Shown: piece after piece, positions 49,433-60,684 of the stretch | Layout of the letters: each line of letters opens with the position of its first letter | Position numbering within the stretch: position 1 is the first letter of the stretch | Source: Hepsetus odoe | Taxonomy: Eukaryota > Chordata > Actinopteri > Characiformes > Hepsetidae | Direction of reading: 5' to 3' | DNA: 64,000 bases | Assembly (NCBI GenBank): GCA_017165825.1 | Contig: CM029379.1 | Coordinates: 24,903,830 to 24,967,829 of the forward strand | Notes under the pieces: generated by a model | Database searches by the model: none | Told to the model about the DNA's origin: nothing | The model's input: the letters and a program-made list of their open reading frames with translations, nothing else | Made by a program: the position numbers and the translations under genes

Positions 49433-51892
49433 CTTTTTTAATACTACATTTTATGGGAAACACATGCTAATTATACTGGTTGTCTATATTTGTACTGTAC
49501 CAGGCTAAATTTGATTTTTGCAGTATATGTGTATATTATACGTTTATACTATTATTTAAACTATTATAAAACAAGAGATTGGCCTTGATAGTAGGGACAA
49601 CACTGTCAAAGGAGTAGTTTAATCGCAACCATGTCACCAATTAGCATTTTTGAAATGATTCACGTGCTAAAAATGGACCACCAGCTTCAAATTCAGCTTC
49701 CAGTGAAATATTCTGTGTAGTATTGCTTTAAAGACAGGATTTAAATATTTGCTGCAACGAGGCAAGCTGTTCTAGCTAGGACCAAAAACAATCAGATCCC
49801 TCTTTTCTCAGCGTTGCCGACCCAGACTACTATACCTGCAATCATCTACCGGGAAAACACCCTGATGCAGGAGCCCAGTTTAAACCAAGTCCGAACCAAG
49901 AAGCAAGTGTAAAGGGAGCTGCATGTTAAACACAACCCATTGTTGTGCAACTGACCTTCATTAAATGCTTGTTAACTCATGTAACCTAGTTTAACTCTGA
50001 ATAGTGTTAGTTTAACAAATGCACCAATGTCAGATGAGGTCTCCCAAATATTTCAGTATGAAATTTAATTCCAATTTATTTGAAAACAAAATGATTTGAA
50101 AATGTGCTCATTTATTTATAAAAAAGCGACAAAAAAGAACCACCATTTAAGACAAGTGACGTTCAAATTTAAGATCGTTAGTTAACTGAAGCTTTCAATT
50201 TGTGAAATTAATGCTCCGAATTCAAATAGAACTACGCATATAATAATGAAGAGATTTAAAAGAACCTCAGTTACGCCTGCACTGAAAATGACATGCTCTG
50301 TTTGGCCGTTTCTGTTGAACATTTTCTAAGAGTTAAAGCTTCGTTACAGGTTTTTGTTCCTTCCTTGTCTCATCACATCATAATCATTTCGTCCCTTAGT
50401 GCAGGGTTTCCTCAAGGAATACGTGCTCATAAATTATTCACATATTCTTTTTTTGTTATTTTGAACTAAACAACAGGGTGATAAGCTATCATGTTTAAAC
50501 ATGTGCTCTGATAGGACATTTCCTCAGTTCTGATGCTGCTGTTGGTCATGAAAAGGTTGATGTGTCTAGAACACATTTCTACATCACAGCTTACAATTTA
50601 GCTGCTGAGTTTTTGTTCAATCAGGTGCAGGCTGCACGAACGAAGGCTACAGAGAGCTCCCTTAGAGGGTCCCCAATGAGACAATGGGGGGATCTATCTG
50701 TGTGTGTGTGTATCAGACACTGAACTATTAAAAAAAAGCAATATCAATGGGAAATGTTAATTTTAGGTTAATTTTTTTATCGTCAAGACCTGTATTCTTC
50801 CTATTCTATTTGTAATATGTTTAACTGACACGCGTTACTATTCTAAAAACACTGCAATAAATATTTAATTGCTGATACCATCAACCATGCGATATTATTC
50901 ACTTCTTAATCTTTACCAAACGTTTTCGCTTTGAATGGATTATTAGAACTGCTTCTGCTGCTCATACTGCTATTCCTGGTGCCGTGATTAGTTTCCTGCA
51001 GCTGCTTATCGTTTTCGAGCATTTAAAATTCACAGATATTTGGTCCTTCTTGTCTCATCACATCACAATCATCCCGGCTTTTAGTGCAGGGTTTCCTCAA
51101 GGAATATGGGTTGAGAAATTATTCACGCAAGTTATTTTTTGCTGGGGGGGGGGACAGGATTATCTAACTGAAACATTCTATATAACATAAATGAATAAAC
51201 AAACAAACAACACTAAGAAAACTGGGAGTCAAAAGGCATCCGAGAAAAGGCCGGGTTGGATCTCTTTTGGATCGCTGCAAGTGTTCCTTCCGCAAAGGAC
51301 TTTGCTGTTGATTATTACAGTCACACTCTGATTACCACCCTCACCTCAGCACCAGTTACACTACTCCAAACAAAGCTGTGAAGGCTGTAAAGGTGCTAAA
51401 TCAGGCAGCAGCACCACAGCTGGAAGTGCAAATCAAAGTGCTGCACTGACTCCTGTAAAGCACAGCTGTGTCCCCTAGTGGCCACAGCAGACATGAACAC
51501 AACATTACATTCCAGAGACATAACTGGGCTTTCAGGGAGAAAAGCATTACATATTGTCTGCAAGAAGAAAAAAAAAAAAAAAAAAAAGCCGGGACCCAAG
51601 TGCCCAGAGTCTGACAACAACCGAATTACTACACCGCCTCTGGAGTGGGGGGTGCACACAATATCAACGCTGCACCCTAAAACAGAAAAAACGATCTGAA
51701 ACAAGAAGATTCGAAAGTTTGTTTTCTATCTTCTGCCTAGGAAGCAACACAGTGCAGCAAAATAAACAATGAGCAGAGATTGCAATCAGTTCTGTGCTGC
51801 TGTGCTGGGACCGAATTATAAAAGGAAAGCAGAGTGCAGGGAAAGGTGGGGGGGGGCAGTAAAAAAAAATAAATAAATAAAATAGTGGGAAA

Positions 51893-51900
<8 letters not shown>

Positions 51901-51939
<39 letters not shown>
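51901..51939. repeat. (TA)n microsatellite
   Basis: TA repeat after a poly-A run. Confidence 0.93.
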
Positions 51940-51941
<2 letters not shown>

Positions 51942-52891
51942 TGCTCAGACCTGATGGAACATGCGATAGGTTTCAGATAAAACGTTCTCGATTTCAACAT
52001 TTTTACTGCGGTGGTGTGTGAGCTCTCGGGAAGTGGACTATGATCGTTTGCGAGAAAGAGGCTGTGATCTAAACGACAGTATATCGTTGAAAAAAAAAAT
52101 ATCATTAGCATTAGTACATTTGAAGCAAAGCACATGCTGCTGGAAAAGGTCTAGGGCAGTGAGTGTTTTAGCCGTAATACAGCTTTTAGAATCAACAAGG
52201 AATTCTTGCTTTCGGAAATGTAGGAAATATCTTTTGGGTTAGGCGTTGACGTGTGTGACCTCCTGATCTCTCCGGGCTCCAGGGATGATTCAGCTCCATC
52301 AGGCAGCTCCTGATTTAAAATGTGAGGGCTGATCAGATTAGAACTTGGAATACTGGCCTCCTCTCCGGGAGAGCACTGGGAACGGGCAAAAGAAAACTCT
52401 TACGTGTATTTGCTCAAATATACACGGTAATAAACACTGCTAGGGCTGAACGATGAACACGGTTAAACTGAAACGGCCATTTGTAGATTGTGCAATTTTC
52501 AAAACAAGGGCTGCAATTTTGTTAATGTTATTCATCATCCATTCATGACCTGTTTTAACAGGGAGGTTGATAAACAATAATGCAGAGAATTAAGTAAAGT
52601 AGCAGCTTGGAATATGTATATATATACGCTTATGTGTGTGTGTGTGTATGTATGTGTGTGACGTCACGTGTGTTCATATCTAACACTGCATAAATGTAGT
52701 CCTACTTTTTTTTTTTACAAACTTGAGTGTCTACTCGCTGAAATTTTGAGAGCTCCTTTTAAAAAAAAGTAACAAATAAATAAATAAAATGTAAAAAAAT
52801 GAAACTGCAAAAATGAGTAAGTTTGCTTGTAGTGTGAGACCTGAACAGGGGGCTGACAATACGTGTGTGTGTGCGCGTGTCACGACAGCAG

Positions 52892-53078
52892 GTGTGTGAT
52901 GGAGAGCGTGTCGACCCACACGCGCCAGCCGCCCCACTCGTACTTGATGGCGTGATAAAGGAGGATCCGGAAGACAGCGTAAACCATCTCTGTGATCTTC
53001 TGCTCCTCGCTGTTCTTTGGGTTTATAAAACACAGCGACAGCATCCACTCTTGCCACACCGAACACTGCAGCAGACTT
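52892..53078 (-). CDS. lrba: lrba exon E9, donor not identified
   Basis: The frame SLLQCSVWQEWMLSLCFINP, KNSEEQKITEMVYAVF, RILLYHAIKYEWGGWRVWVD, TLSITH is almost identical to LRBA. The acceptor is GTAG, preceded by a pure (GT)n/(AT)n run in a 144-bp intron. In the family this exon should go on with Ser-Lys and a GT donor in phase 0; here SITH is followed by CTGCTGTCGTGA with no GT at a codon boundary before the stop. The left edge is therefore given as the end of the conserved text. Confidence 0.85.
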
Positions 53079-53084
53079 CTACAA

Positions 53085-53118
<34 letters not shown>

Positions 53119-53222
53119 GAATTCCTTTGCTTTTCTTCACAGCATACTGCATCTGTACACGGTAGTTTTTGCGTCTCTGGTCTTTCGGCCGGCGGAGAGT
53201 GTGTGTGCGTGGCGTCTTTTAC
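53079..53222 (-). other. Intron E8-E9 (144 bp)
   Basis: A very short intron. On the coding strand it starts GTAAAA and ends with (AT)n(GT)n followed by TTTGTAG. About 30 bases before the acceptor are pure dinucleotide repeat. Confidence 0.8.
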
Positions 53223-53345
53223 CTCCTGTTTTCTCGTATTTGATAAGCAGTTTAATCGCTGTCGATGGGAAGACTACTTGCACCTCCATGCTCTCAGGCC
53301 CAGCTGGAGCATTCTTCAGCAGGGCTGCAATCACCTTCAGGATTT
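53223..53345 (-). CDS. lrba: lrba exon E8, apparently frameshifted
   Basis: The first two thirds (ILKVIAALLKNAPAGPESME) are normal LRBA. After MEV the usual RR.FLSDMIKLF..SRENR text is replaced by QVVFPSTAIKLLIKY, and the conserved RENR appears only in the neighbouring frame. With acceptor TAACAG and the only suitable donor (GTAAAA) the exon is 123 bp, one base less than needed (phase 1 in, 1 out instead of 2) to enter E9 in frame. As read, translation would meet a TAA in E9 after about 17 codons. The differences look like small paired insertions and deletions, so sequencing error is a real alternative to a true mutation. Confidence 0.8.
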
Positions 53346-53682
53346 CTGTTACACAAGCACACACAGCCACAACTGGGGTTATACCACACACTGCCAGACA
53401 CCACACCAGTCAGTCTCAGAGTGAATAACCTCTATTTAACGCTTGCTAATCAGTGGGGTGTTACCTGTTAACTACATCAGCTTTTCAGCTCCATCACTAA
53501 AATAAAAAAGTGAAGTTCAGATACCAAAGAGAATCACAATCCTCTTGACCATCACTGAGTACAATGACAGTGAGTTGCAAACCTGATAGTGCATTCACAC
53601 AAAACATCAAAATAAAGGGGAAAAAAAAAAATTAAAAATCAACTATCAACTAAATCAAACTATTTTAATTTTGAAATAAATT

Positions 53683-53684
<2 letters not shown>

Positions 53685-53772
<88 letters not shown>
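53685..53772. repeat. (TA)44 microsatellite
   Basis: An 88-base uninterrupted TA repeat, 340 bases upstream (coding sense) of E8. Confidence 0.95.
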
Positions 53773-53781
<9 letters not shown>

Positions 53782-55477
53782 TTTAAAAAAGGTAAAAAAA
53801 AAAGGTAACATTTGCTGTTTTGCACCCAGAAAAAAAGTATGCAAAGTGACAATTACATGAACCTGAAAAGTAGTTTTTTTTTTTTTTTGTTTTTTGTTTT
53901 TTACACCACAGCAAACACAAAAATTAACAACTGTTCTGAACAGACAAACACTTACAGATGCGGGCAATATTTTGTGCTCCAATGTCTCCCGTGTAAATTT
54001 TCATGATTTTTATTTTACCTTTTTATTTAATCATTTTAGCAGGTAAGACGAAGCAAAATTCTCACATTCAATAGCAGCCTTAAAAAATTAAATAAAAATA
54101 AAAATAGGAAGGAGGTGAGAAAAACAACAAAACCACAGGAACAGGAACCAATAACCCTTAATCTAAACAGATGTAAAATAATAACAAATGTCTGAAAAAA
54201 AAAAAAAAGAACAATGGATACTAATCCGACTAAAACATTAACAAGTATCATTAATAATGGCCTTAAAAAAAATAAGTACAGACTTTGTACAGAGATGAAC
54301 TTATAATAGTATATAATATATATATTTTTAAAGTGCAATAGAAGTTCACATGCATTTGTGAACGTTTTTTTCTTTTATTACTTACTAGCAGACAGTAAAT
54401 AGAATGAGCAATGTAGAGAGTAGGGTTTTTGTGTAAATTTACATAGCAAAAATATTCATAAATACATGTATTTATGAATATTTTGCCAGTTAAGGACAAC
54501 TATGGCTGTATATAAAGTGTCCTTCGGAAAATCAGTAATATTTATATAATATTTAATATTGATTTTTATTTATGTATGTCTGTCTTTATTTATTTATTTA
54601 ACAGAGATGCGTTAAATCTTCTTCAAAAGATGTAAAAATACCAATGAGCTTAGGTGATGGAAAAACTATGAATGCAAAAAGAAGAAGAGAAAAATAAAAT
54701 CTGGGCTGAACTACATCATAAGGTCAGAAGTGAGTGTAGAGCCAGAGGCGAAGCTTCCAGGAATGGCTCTTTAGCTTAACCTAAAGAGACTGCCTGTTTA
54801 GATGAATTATCTAGACAGCGTCAATAGCCATTTGGCTGAATGGAAAGGCTTAAGTTTCAGCCGTCCCTGAGAGTTCGGAGACGTCTGCATGTGTAAGCGA
54901 TGCCCCTCGCCGTCGTTCCAGTGGAGATTGTGTTGTTTCTACGCCTTACTCACTCAAATTAGAGTCACTGAACCTTACCAGTAGAAAATTACCTTCGCAT
55001 ACAGAGGCAGCCACTTTTTTCCACTGCTCGCCATTTGGTCCTGGTTTGTCCCCAAGCTTTAACGTTAAAAACTCCCGCTTCCATGCTTTGTTTCTGATTC
55101 GGTCTGACGTTGCTAAAGACCGCAATCAGGGCCATTTTGAGGCTTCAACACAGATCAAGTCAGGGAGACGTGGAGGAAAAGAGAAACAGAGCCGCGCGCT
55201 TTTTAACTGGCCTCATTAAGGCTTGACCTCAGACCAGCGACATCACAGACCTGATCACATATCAGCTCTCACAAAAACTCCACAATCTGCAAAAAAGCAG
55301 GAGTGTGTGTGTGTGTGTGTGTACTATACACATTACAAACCTTGATTCTCCAATTTTTTTTTAAGCTCATGAATAGCACTTGAAATGTTCATCCTCAAAA
55401 GCATTTCAGATTTTTTTTTCAGGTGCCTATTTAAAACACCACTGACGCACAGCGGTGAAGTTGGTCTACATGTTTAA

Positions 55478-55725
55478 AGTGAAGCGAAAGTGACTATTTC
55501 TCATTGTGAAACAGCACAGCACACAGTGAAACACAACCAAATGCTTTCTCAGCATTTAACCCTTACACATGTGCTGCATGTGGCAGCTATATCCAGCACT
55601 CGGGGAGCAGTGATGGGGACGGTACCTTGCTTTAGCACCTCAGGGCAACCTACCGGTCCAGGATTCGAACCCAAAACCTTTCAATCCTGGGGCCTACTCC
55701 CTAACCACTAGGCCAACGATGCCCC
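55478..55725 (-). mobile_element. SINE-B copy
   Basis: Inverse copy with AAGTGAAGCGAAAGTGACTA at one end and CCCTAACCACTAGGCCAACG at the other. Confidence 0.86.
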
Positions 55726-57030
55726 CGCTGTGTAGGTAAGTAATGTGTTGTAACATTAGCACGTTCAGTAATTTCCCAGCAGACCATTGCTCAAAGCATC
55801 ACACTGCCTCCCATCAGCTTGTCTTCTTCCCATAGTGCATCTTCGTGCCCTCTCTTCTCCAAATTAACGACACACTCACCCGGTCGTCCACATGATGCAT
55901 AGAACACACGTACTTATTTATAACACATCAGGCAACCTTCTTTTAATGCTCGATGGTCAGGTTTAGCTCCTGTGTCCACAGCAGGGGCTTTTGTTGGTAC
56001 CGCTTACCAGGAGCAACCCACCCTCGGACCCTTTTACTTCACAGTCTGGCTCCAATCAGATCAAGCAGTGGTGAGGAAATGAGAGAAGTTGCTCTTCTCT
56101 CTGTCCAGCTCTGTGTGTTTGTGTGCTACATTTGTTAGACGCTCAATCCTCAAGCTTTCCATTAGTGGTCAGTTTCTGACGACAGGACAAAGGTTGGCTG
56201 GAAATCCCCGTTTGTGTTCTAATTAGTTTCGTTTTAATATAATTCATTTTCAGCCAAACCCCATGAACATCAAATTTAACTTGAATGTATGTTCGTGTAA
56301 CAAGAAGTCCCGGAAAACTTGCGTTGATCTTCAATTGAAAAATTGAAACTTTTTGATAGAAGTTGATTTTTTGTTTTTTCCTTTATACTTTATATATTTG
56401 CATCTATTTTCTTTATACACTCAGTAGTTTTGCTGATGAAAGAAGCAAAAAAAAAAAACTAAAACATTAAAAACACTTAATGTAAGATAACATAATGAGA
56501 CCCATATATATATATATATGCATATGCAAATACGGTGTGTGTATAAATAAATCAGTAATCAATCCCATTGTGCCCTCTTTTCAAAGGACATGGTAAACTG
56601 TCCTTGATCAGAGGTTGGAAAAGCAGAAGCGAAGGAGCTCTTAGAGAAACGGAGGTAATCAAAATCCTACAAATGAATGTGCTGGACAGGCAGTTAGAAA
56701 CTCTATAGCTACAAGGGAAGTTCATTATTCTGAAAAGCAACTCTCTTCTGCATGGTGGAGAACATTCAGCCATCTGCATCTGACTGAAGTAACCAAATAT
56801 CTATGCACTGCTTGATGAAAACAGGCATCAATGGCTATGCGATGTGGAGCAAAAAGTATTTACATACAGTTTGTTTTTTCTCTGTTTGCCTACTTCAAAC
56901 TTTGTGGGGATAAGTGAAGCATAACTAAACTGCATATGGTGATTAGATGCTCATGGCTAATGCTTTTCAATAGGGTCTGCTAGTCTGGCTAAGGTGCGTG
57001 CATGTTTCCGAAGATGAATCGTGCTCTTAC

Positions 57031-57112
57031 GTGGGTTCTGTATTTTCACAGTGGAGTCAGGGTCAGGGTGCTGTTTGTGGATGACTTGCGTGCAGATTTG
57101 CTCTGTAAGAAT
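57031..57112 (-). CDS. lrba: lrba exon E7
   Basis: The 82-bp exon reads ILTEQICTQVIHKQHPDPDS, TVKIQNP, then the first base of Gln. Acceptor CTTTAAAG and donor GTAAGA; phase 0 in, 1 out. Joins E8, which begins with the last two bases of Gln. Confidence 0.95.
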
Positions 57113-57573
57113 CTTTAAAGAAAGCAAAGAAAGCTCTGGTTAGTGTCTTCCCCTCTCACTTTGAGGATCAGCCTCCTCAAGCACAGCTTGAACCTAATCC
57201 ACTATAAACAAAAGACATAGGATTCGATCTAAAATTACTTTCAGAAGAACAACCTATATTCGCAGACAGCACCTCACTTTCACGACTGAACCAAATTTCG
57301 ACTTCTTGCTGAATTGCATTTGTTGTGATTCTTTTATTCCCTCGTCTCTAAATCTCAATGTCACCTTGAACGAAAATCCACAAATAACCTAATGAAAGTT
57401 GATCACGGCTGATGAACTTCATCGTGATCTGGGGGCTTTTATTGAGTCAGACTGACAGTCAAATACACAGGCAGACAGTTAGATTCATAGTCAGATGGAT
57501 GCATAGACAGACAAATGAGAAGGATGGACAAACAGATCGGAAGACGGATGATATTATTAATTGGCGGACTGAC
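57113..57573 (-). other. Intron E6-E7
   Basis: A 461-bp intron with degenerate CAGACAGA-type sequence near 57440-57545. No other feature recognised. Confidence 0.8.
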
Positions 57574-57682
57574 CTCAAAGAGGACGTTGTAGGTGGTCAT
57601 GGAGAACTGGCTGGAGTGGAGCATCAGTCGTTCGGTCAACAGGGAGAAGAGGCCATGACCCAGCATGACCTCAGATTTCCTC
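57574..57682 (-). CDS. lrba: lrba exon E6
   Basis: The 109-bp exon reads RKSEVMLGHGLFSLLTERLM, then LHSSQFSMTTYNVLFE. EVMLGHGLFSLL is characteristic of LRBA. Acceptor GTTTTAG, donor GTCAGT after GAG; phase 2 in, 0 out. Confidence 0.95.
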
Positions 57683-58703
57683 CTAAAACATAAAAGTTCA
57701 GCCATCAGTCTATCTATCCAACACAAAAGATCAGCAAGAAGTCCCGCAGGAACAGCAACCTATGCAGGAACCCTCACAGGAACCCCACAACAAAATCCAC
57801 ATTTAAAGAAAGCAGCATGGGAGGACGATAATAAAAGGCCTGTGTTTGACGCTCAGAGGAAGAGAGTTTAAGGGGGAACGCAAGAAAGCATAAATGAATG
57901 CACAAAGTGAAAAGACAACAACAACACTACAGCGAGGAAAAATCGTGCCAGACAGGTACAGACCGACACTGCACTTTCACGCTGCTTTCTATTTTAAGCC
58001 AACCAAAATTACATGGTGAGACTAATTTATGGTTTAAACTGCCCTCAATGAAAGGCTCTTAACTACAAAGAAGTTCCACAACCTTCATTTCCACCAAGTT
58101 TTTTAATTCCAGACAATCTGTGCAGCGTGTTAATCTATCCTGCTGCCTTTTCTACTAAACAACCTTTTCGTATGAGAGCAATTTGGACAAATATAAGGTT
58201 TATAAGAAAAAAAAAAACAAAAAAAAAAAAGACAAAAAAGTATAAAGTTTATGAGAATAAAATTAGCATTAATATATTTATAAACAAGAAGAATATTTGC
58301 TTGTTAACTTAAATAAAGAAAGTTTAGATATTTGCATGAATACATTTTTTTTTATGTACTTTAATAGAGTAAGTTTCAAAAATGAAGTCAGGTTTAAGAG
58401 ACCAGGTTTATATGCTATCATGAAAAGTTAGGAAAGCCTAAATTAAAAAGCCATGAAATCATGCATTAATTGAGCTGACAAGTGAGCATTAGTAAATGTA
58501 CTAGTCTGCTCACAAATAAAATGCTGAAAAACTGCTTTATGAGCGGTGAGGTGTGAGGTTTAATTAACTTCGAGCGATAAATTTCACCATAACACGCTTT
58601 TCCGAGAGGGTGATGGGTGCAAGCAGCATACGGGCAAAAAATTAATAAGTAAATAAATAAGACTGGAGACTATTTCACTATTAATTCCTCCAACTGGACT
58701 TAC
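57683..58703 (-). other. Intron E5-E6
   Basis: A 1.0-kb intron, AT-rich in its left-hand two thirds, with A-rich runs near 58205-58235. No repeat family or gene recognised. Confidence 0.8.
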
Positions 58704-58796
58704 TTTGGTGGCAGATTTCGGAGAAAGTAGCCCATCACTTTGAGTGCCTGCACTCGAATCCCTTCACTTTTGGATGCCAGCAACTTGTAGATCACT
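58704..58796 (-). CDS. lrba: lrba exon E5
   Basis: This 93-bp exon completes Arg and reads VIYKLLASKSEGIRVQALKV, MGYFLRNLPPK. The SEGIRVQALK wording is LRBA-like rather than NBEA-like. Acceptor AACACAG, donor GTAAGT; phase 2 in, 2 out. Confidence 0.95.
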
Positions 58797-60586
58797 CTGT
58801 GTTCAGACGGCAAAACAAACATTTCAAAAACAACATCTCCGATATAAAAACTAAAGATTTTAAAACATATGGTTGAGTTAATTATCCTTTATATGAGCGT
58901 TTATCAGAATTTATTGTTTTGAACTGCACTTTTTATAGATGCTAAATGTATAAAATAATGCTCCATATATATGAAGGTATGTGTGTGTGTGTGTGTGTGT
59001 GTGAGTGAGTGTGTGTGTGATCTTAAACATTACTTTAATGGAGAAAATTTTAATCCATTTAAATATCCTTATTGCAACCCACACAAAATTAAAACCAATT
59101 TACTGTCAGATGTGAACTGTTAATTTTTTTTTTTTTTTTTTTTTTTCACCGAAACTAATTTCAAGGAATTAGTTCAAATGAACGGTATTTAACTGTCGCT
59201 TTTTCATTAAAAAAAAAAAAAAAAAAAGGGCTCCTATTGAGTCATGACCAAATTACACCCTGTCTCTCTCGGTCTTCAGGGAACAGAAGTGATAGAAGTG
59301 TGTTTTGAGTGCTGATGTCAGGCTCTAAAATGAACAGGATGCCTTCGGTATTACTGTGCAGGCCCATCCAGACACCCCCCGCTATGTTGCCCGTTTAACC
59401 CGGTAACCTGTCAAAGGTCCATAAAAACCTCACAAACCCGAACATATGCACTTCCACGGTCCACACAAGATCTCTGTGGAGGAGAAGGGGTATCAAATGG
59501 ACCCACTGCAGACGTTAACGCTACGCTGAGGTTATCATGCTAAATTTTACTGAGACTGAGCCAGTGTTCGCGGATGCTAAAGCTCTGGCACAGTGTTGAA
59601 TCTTTCGAAACGGATATTAATGTTGGAAAAATAATGGCTTACGAGCAAAGGGTGTGTTCGCGTGTTTACTCCTCATTGGTTTCATTTTTAATGCAATCCT
59701 ATGGAAGCAGCTGCAGCATCTCGAAAACGACACCCAAACTTTTTAACACTGGTGGCGATCTCAAGACCGTCTCCTTCAAAACCGCTTCCTCTCGCGCTCA
59801 TTTTCATTAAAGCTTATCCTGATTAGGGTCACGGGCGGCGCTTGAGCCTATCCCAGCTCTCACAGGGCGAAAGGCAACATTATTTTCATAATCACTGTTT
59901 CAACTCTGCTCAAAAAAGATTCAAATTACCTGGTGTCTTTTTTTTTTACGTTTGAAAATTTCATTTTAAACATCTGCCCTCCCGTTCTGATGGAAAACTA
60001 CTAACTGAATGAACACTGCACAACATTCAGAAAGTGCTGACTGAATAAAAAATAAAAAATCAATAGAATAAAACTGTGAAAAAAGTTGTGATAAAGTAGT
60101 ATTATTTAGTTTTGTTACTCATTATAATAACAATGCGTATTACTACAGCAACAACAACAATAATAATAATAAATAAGTGTTGAGTTTATTTATGATTATC
60201 TTCTTGCTGTGTTAACATCATTATTAGCAGTAATAGTAGCAGCAGTCGGAATGGTGGCAACATGCTTTTTTGTTATTATTAGCAGTAGTCTGTAATTATA
60301 GAAATATAGAAATATTATTATTTCCAGCCTGTACTTTCAATTTACACTAAATATTAAACCATCACCAGCAGATAGGATGGCAACCCATAATGATTTCCAT
60401 TTAGTCCATCAAAACAAAATAAACAGAACAAATTACACTGAACAGCATTTCTTTTTCTCTAGTTCGCAAAACTAAATGTTGTGCCACCTCGTCCAGCCTG
60501 ATGTGAGCCACTAAAAAGAAAAGAAAAACAAAACAAAAAAAAAAACCAGCATTTTATAACGTAGCCCTGGGCAACTGCAGTCTCAC
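58797..60586 (-). other. Intron E4-E5
   Basis: A 1.8-kb intron with a (GT)n run at 58981-59020 and facing T23 and A19 tracts (59124-59146, 59209-59227). A 79-codon frame at 59574-59810 has no recognisable homology and is judged noncoding. Confidence 0.78.
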
Positions 60587-60684
60587 CGGATGCCGTTGCG
60601 CTGATCAAAGGCCTGGACCATGGAGCTTGGATGCTCTGACATCAGAGCCACCAGCAGCTGCAGAACATCCATCAGATTGTCGTC
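60587..60684 (-). CDS. lrba: lrba exon E4
   Basis: The 98-bp exon reads DDNLMDVLQLLVALMSEHPS..., then AFDQRNGI and the first two bases of an Arg codon. It follows E3 directly in LRBA. Acceptor ACTCCAG, donor GTGAGA; phase 0 in, 2 out. The conserved MIPAFDQRNG of mammals is MVQAFDQRNG here. Confidence 0.95.

Larger units (their letters stand above)
40282..52891 (-). other. Intron E9-E10 (12.6 kb, largest)
   Basis: Contents: SINE-A (40328-40530), SINE-B copies (40733-40892, 42871-43110, 44113-44325), a Tc1-type fragment (48963-49348), (CA)n at 43712-43758 and 48211-48276, a polypyrimidine tract (47586-48206), (TA)n/(CA)n at 49352-49432 and (TA)n at 51901-51939. Several long stretches (about 41.1-42.4, 45.4-47.4 and 48.28-48.65 kb) are repeat-poor and could hold regulatory elements. 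No gene seen. Confidence 0.8.
53346..57030 (-). other. Intron E7-E8
   Basis: This 3.7-kb intron contains an 88-bp (TA)n array (53685-53772), poly-T/poly-A runs, very AT-rich sequence to about 54.7 kb, a (GT)n run near 55305 and one SINE-B (55478-55725). Nothing gene-like was seen. Confidence 0.8.
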
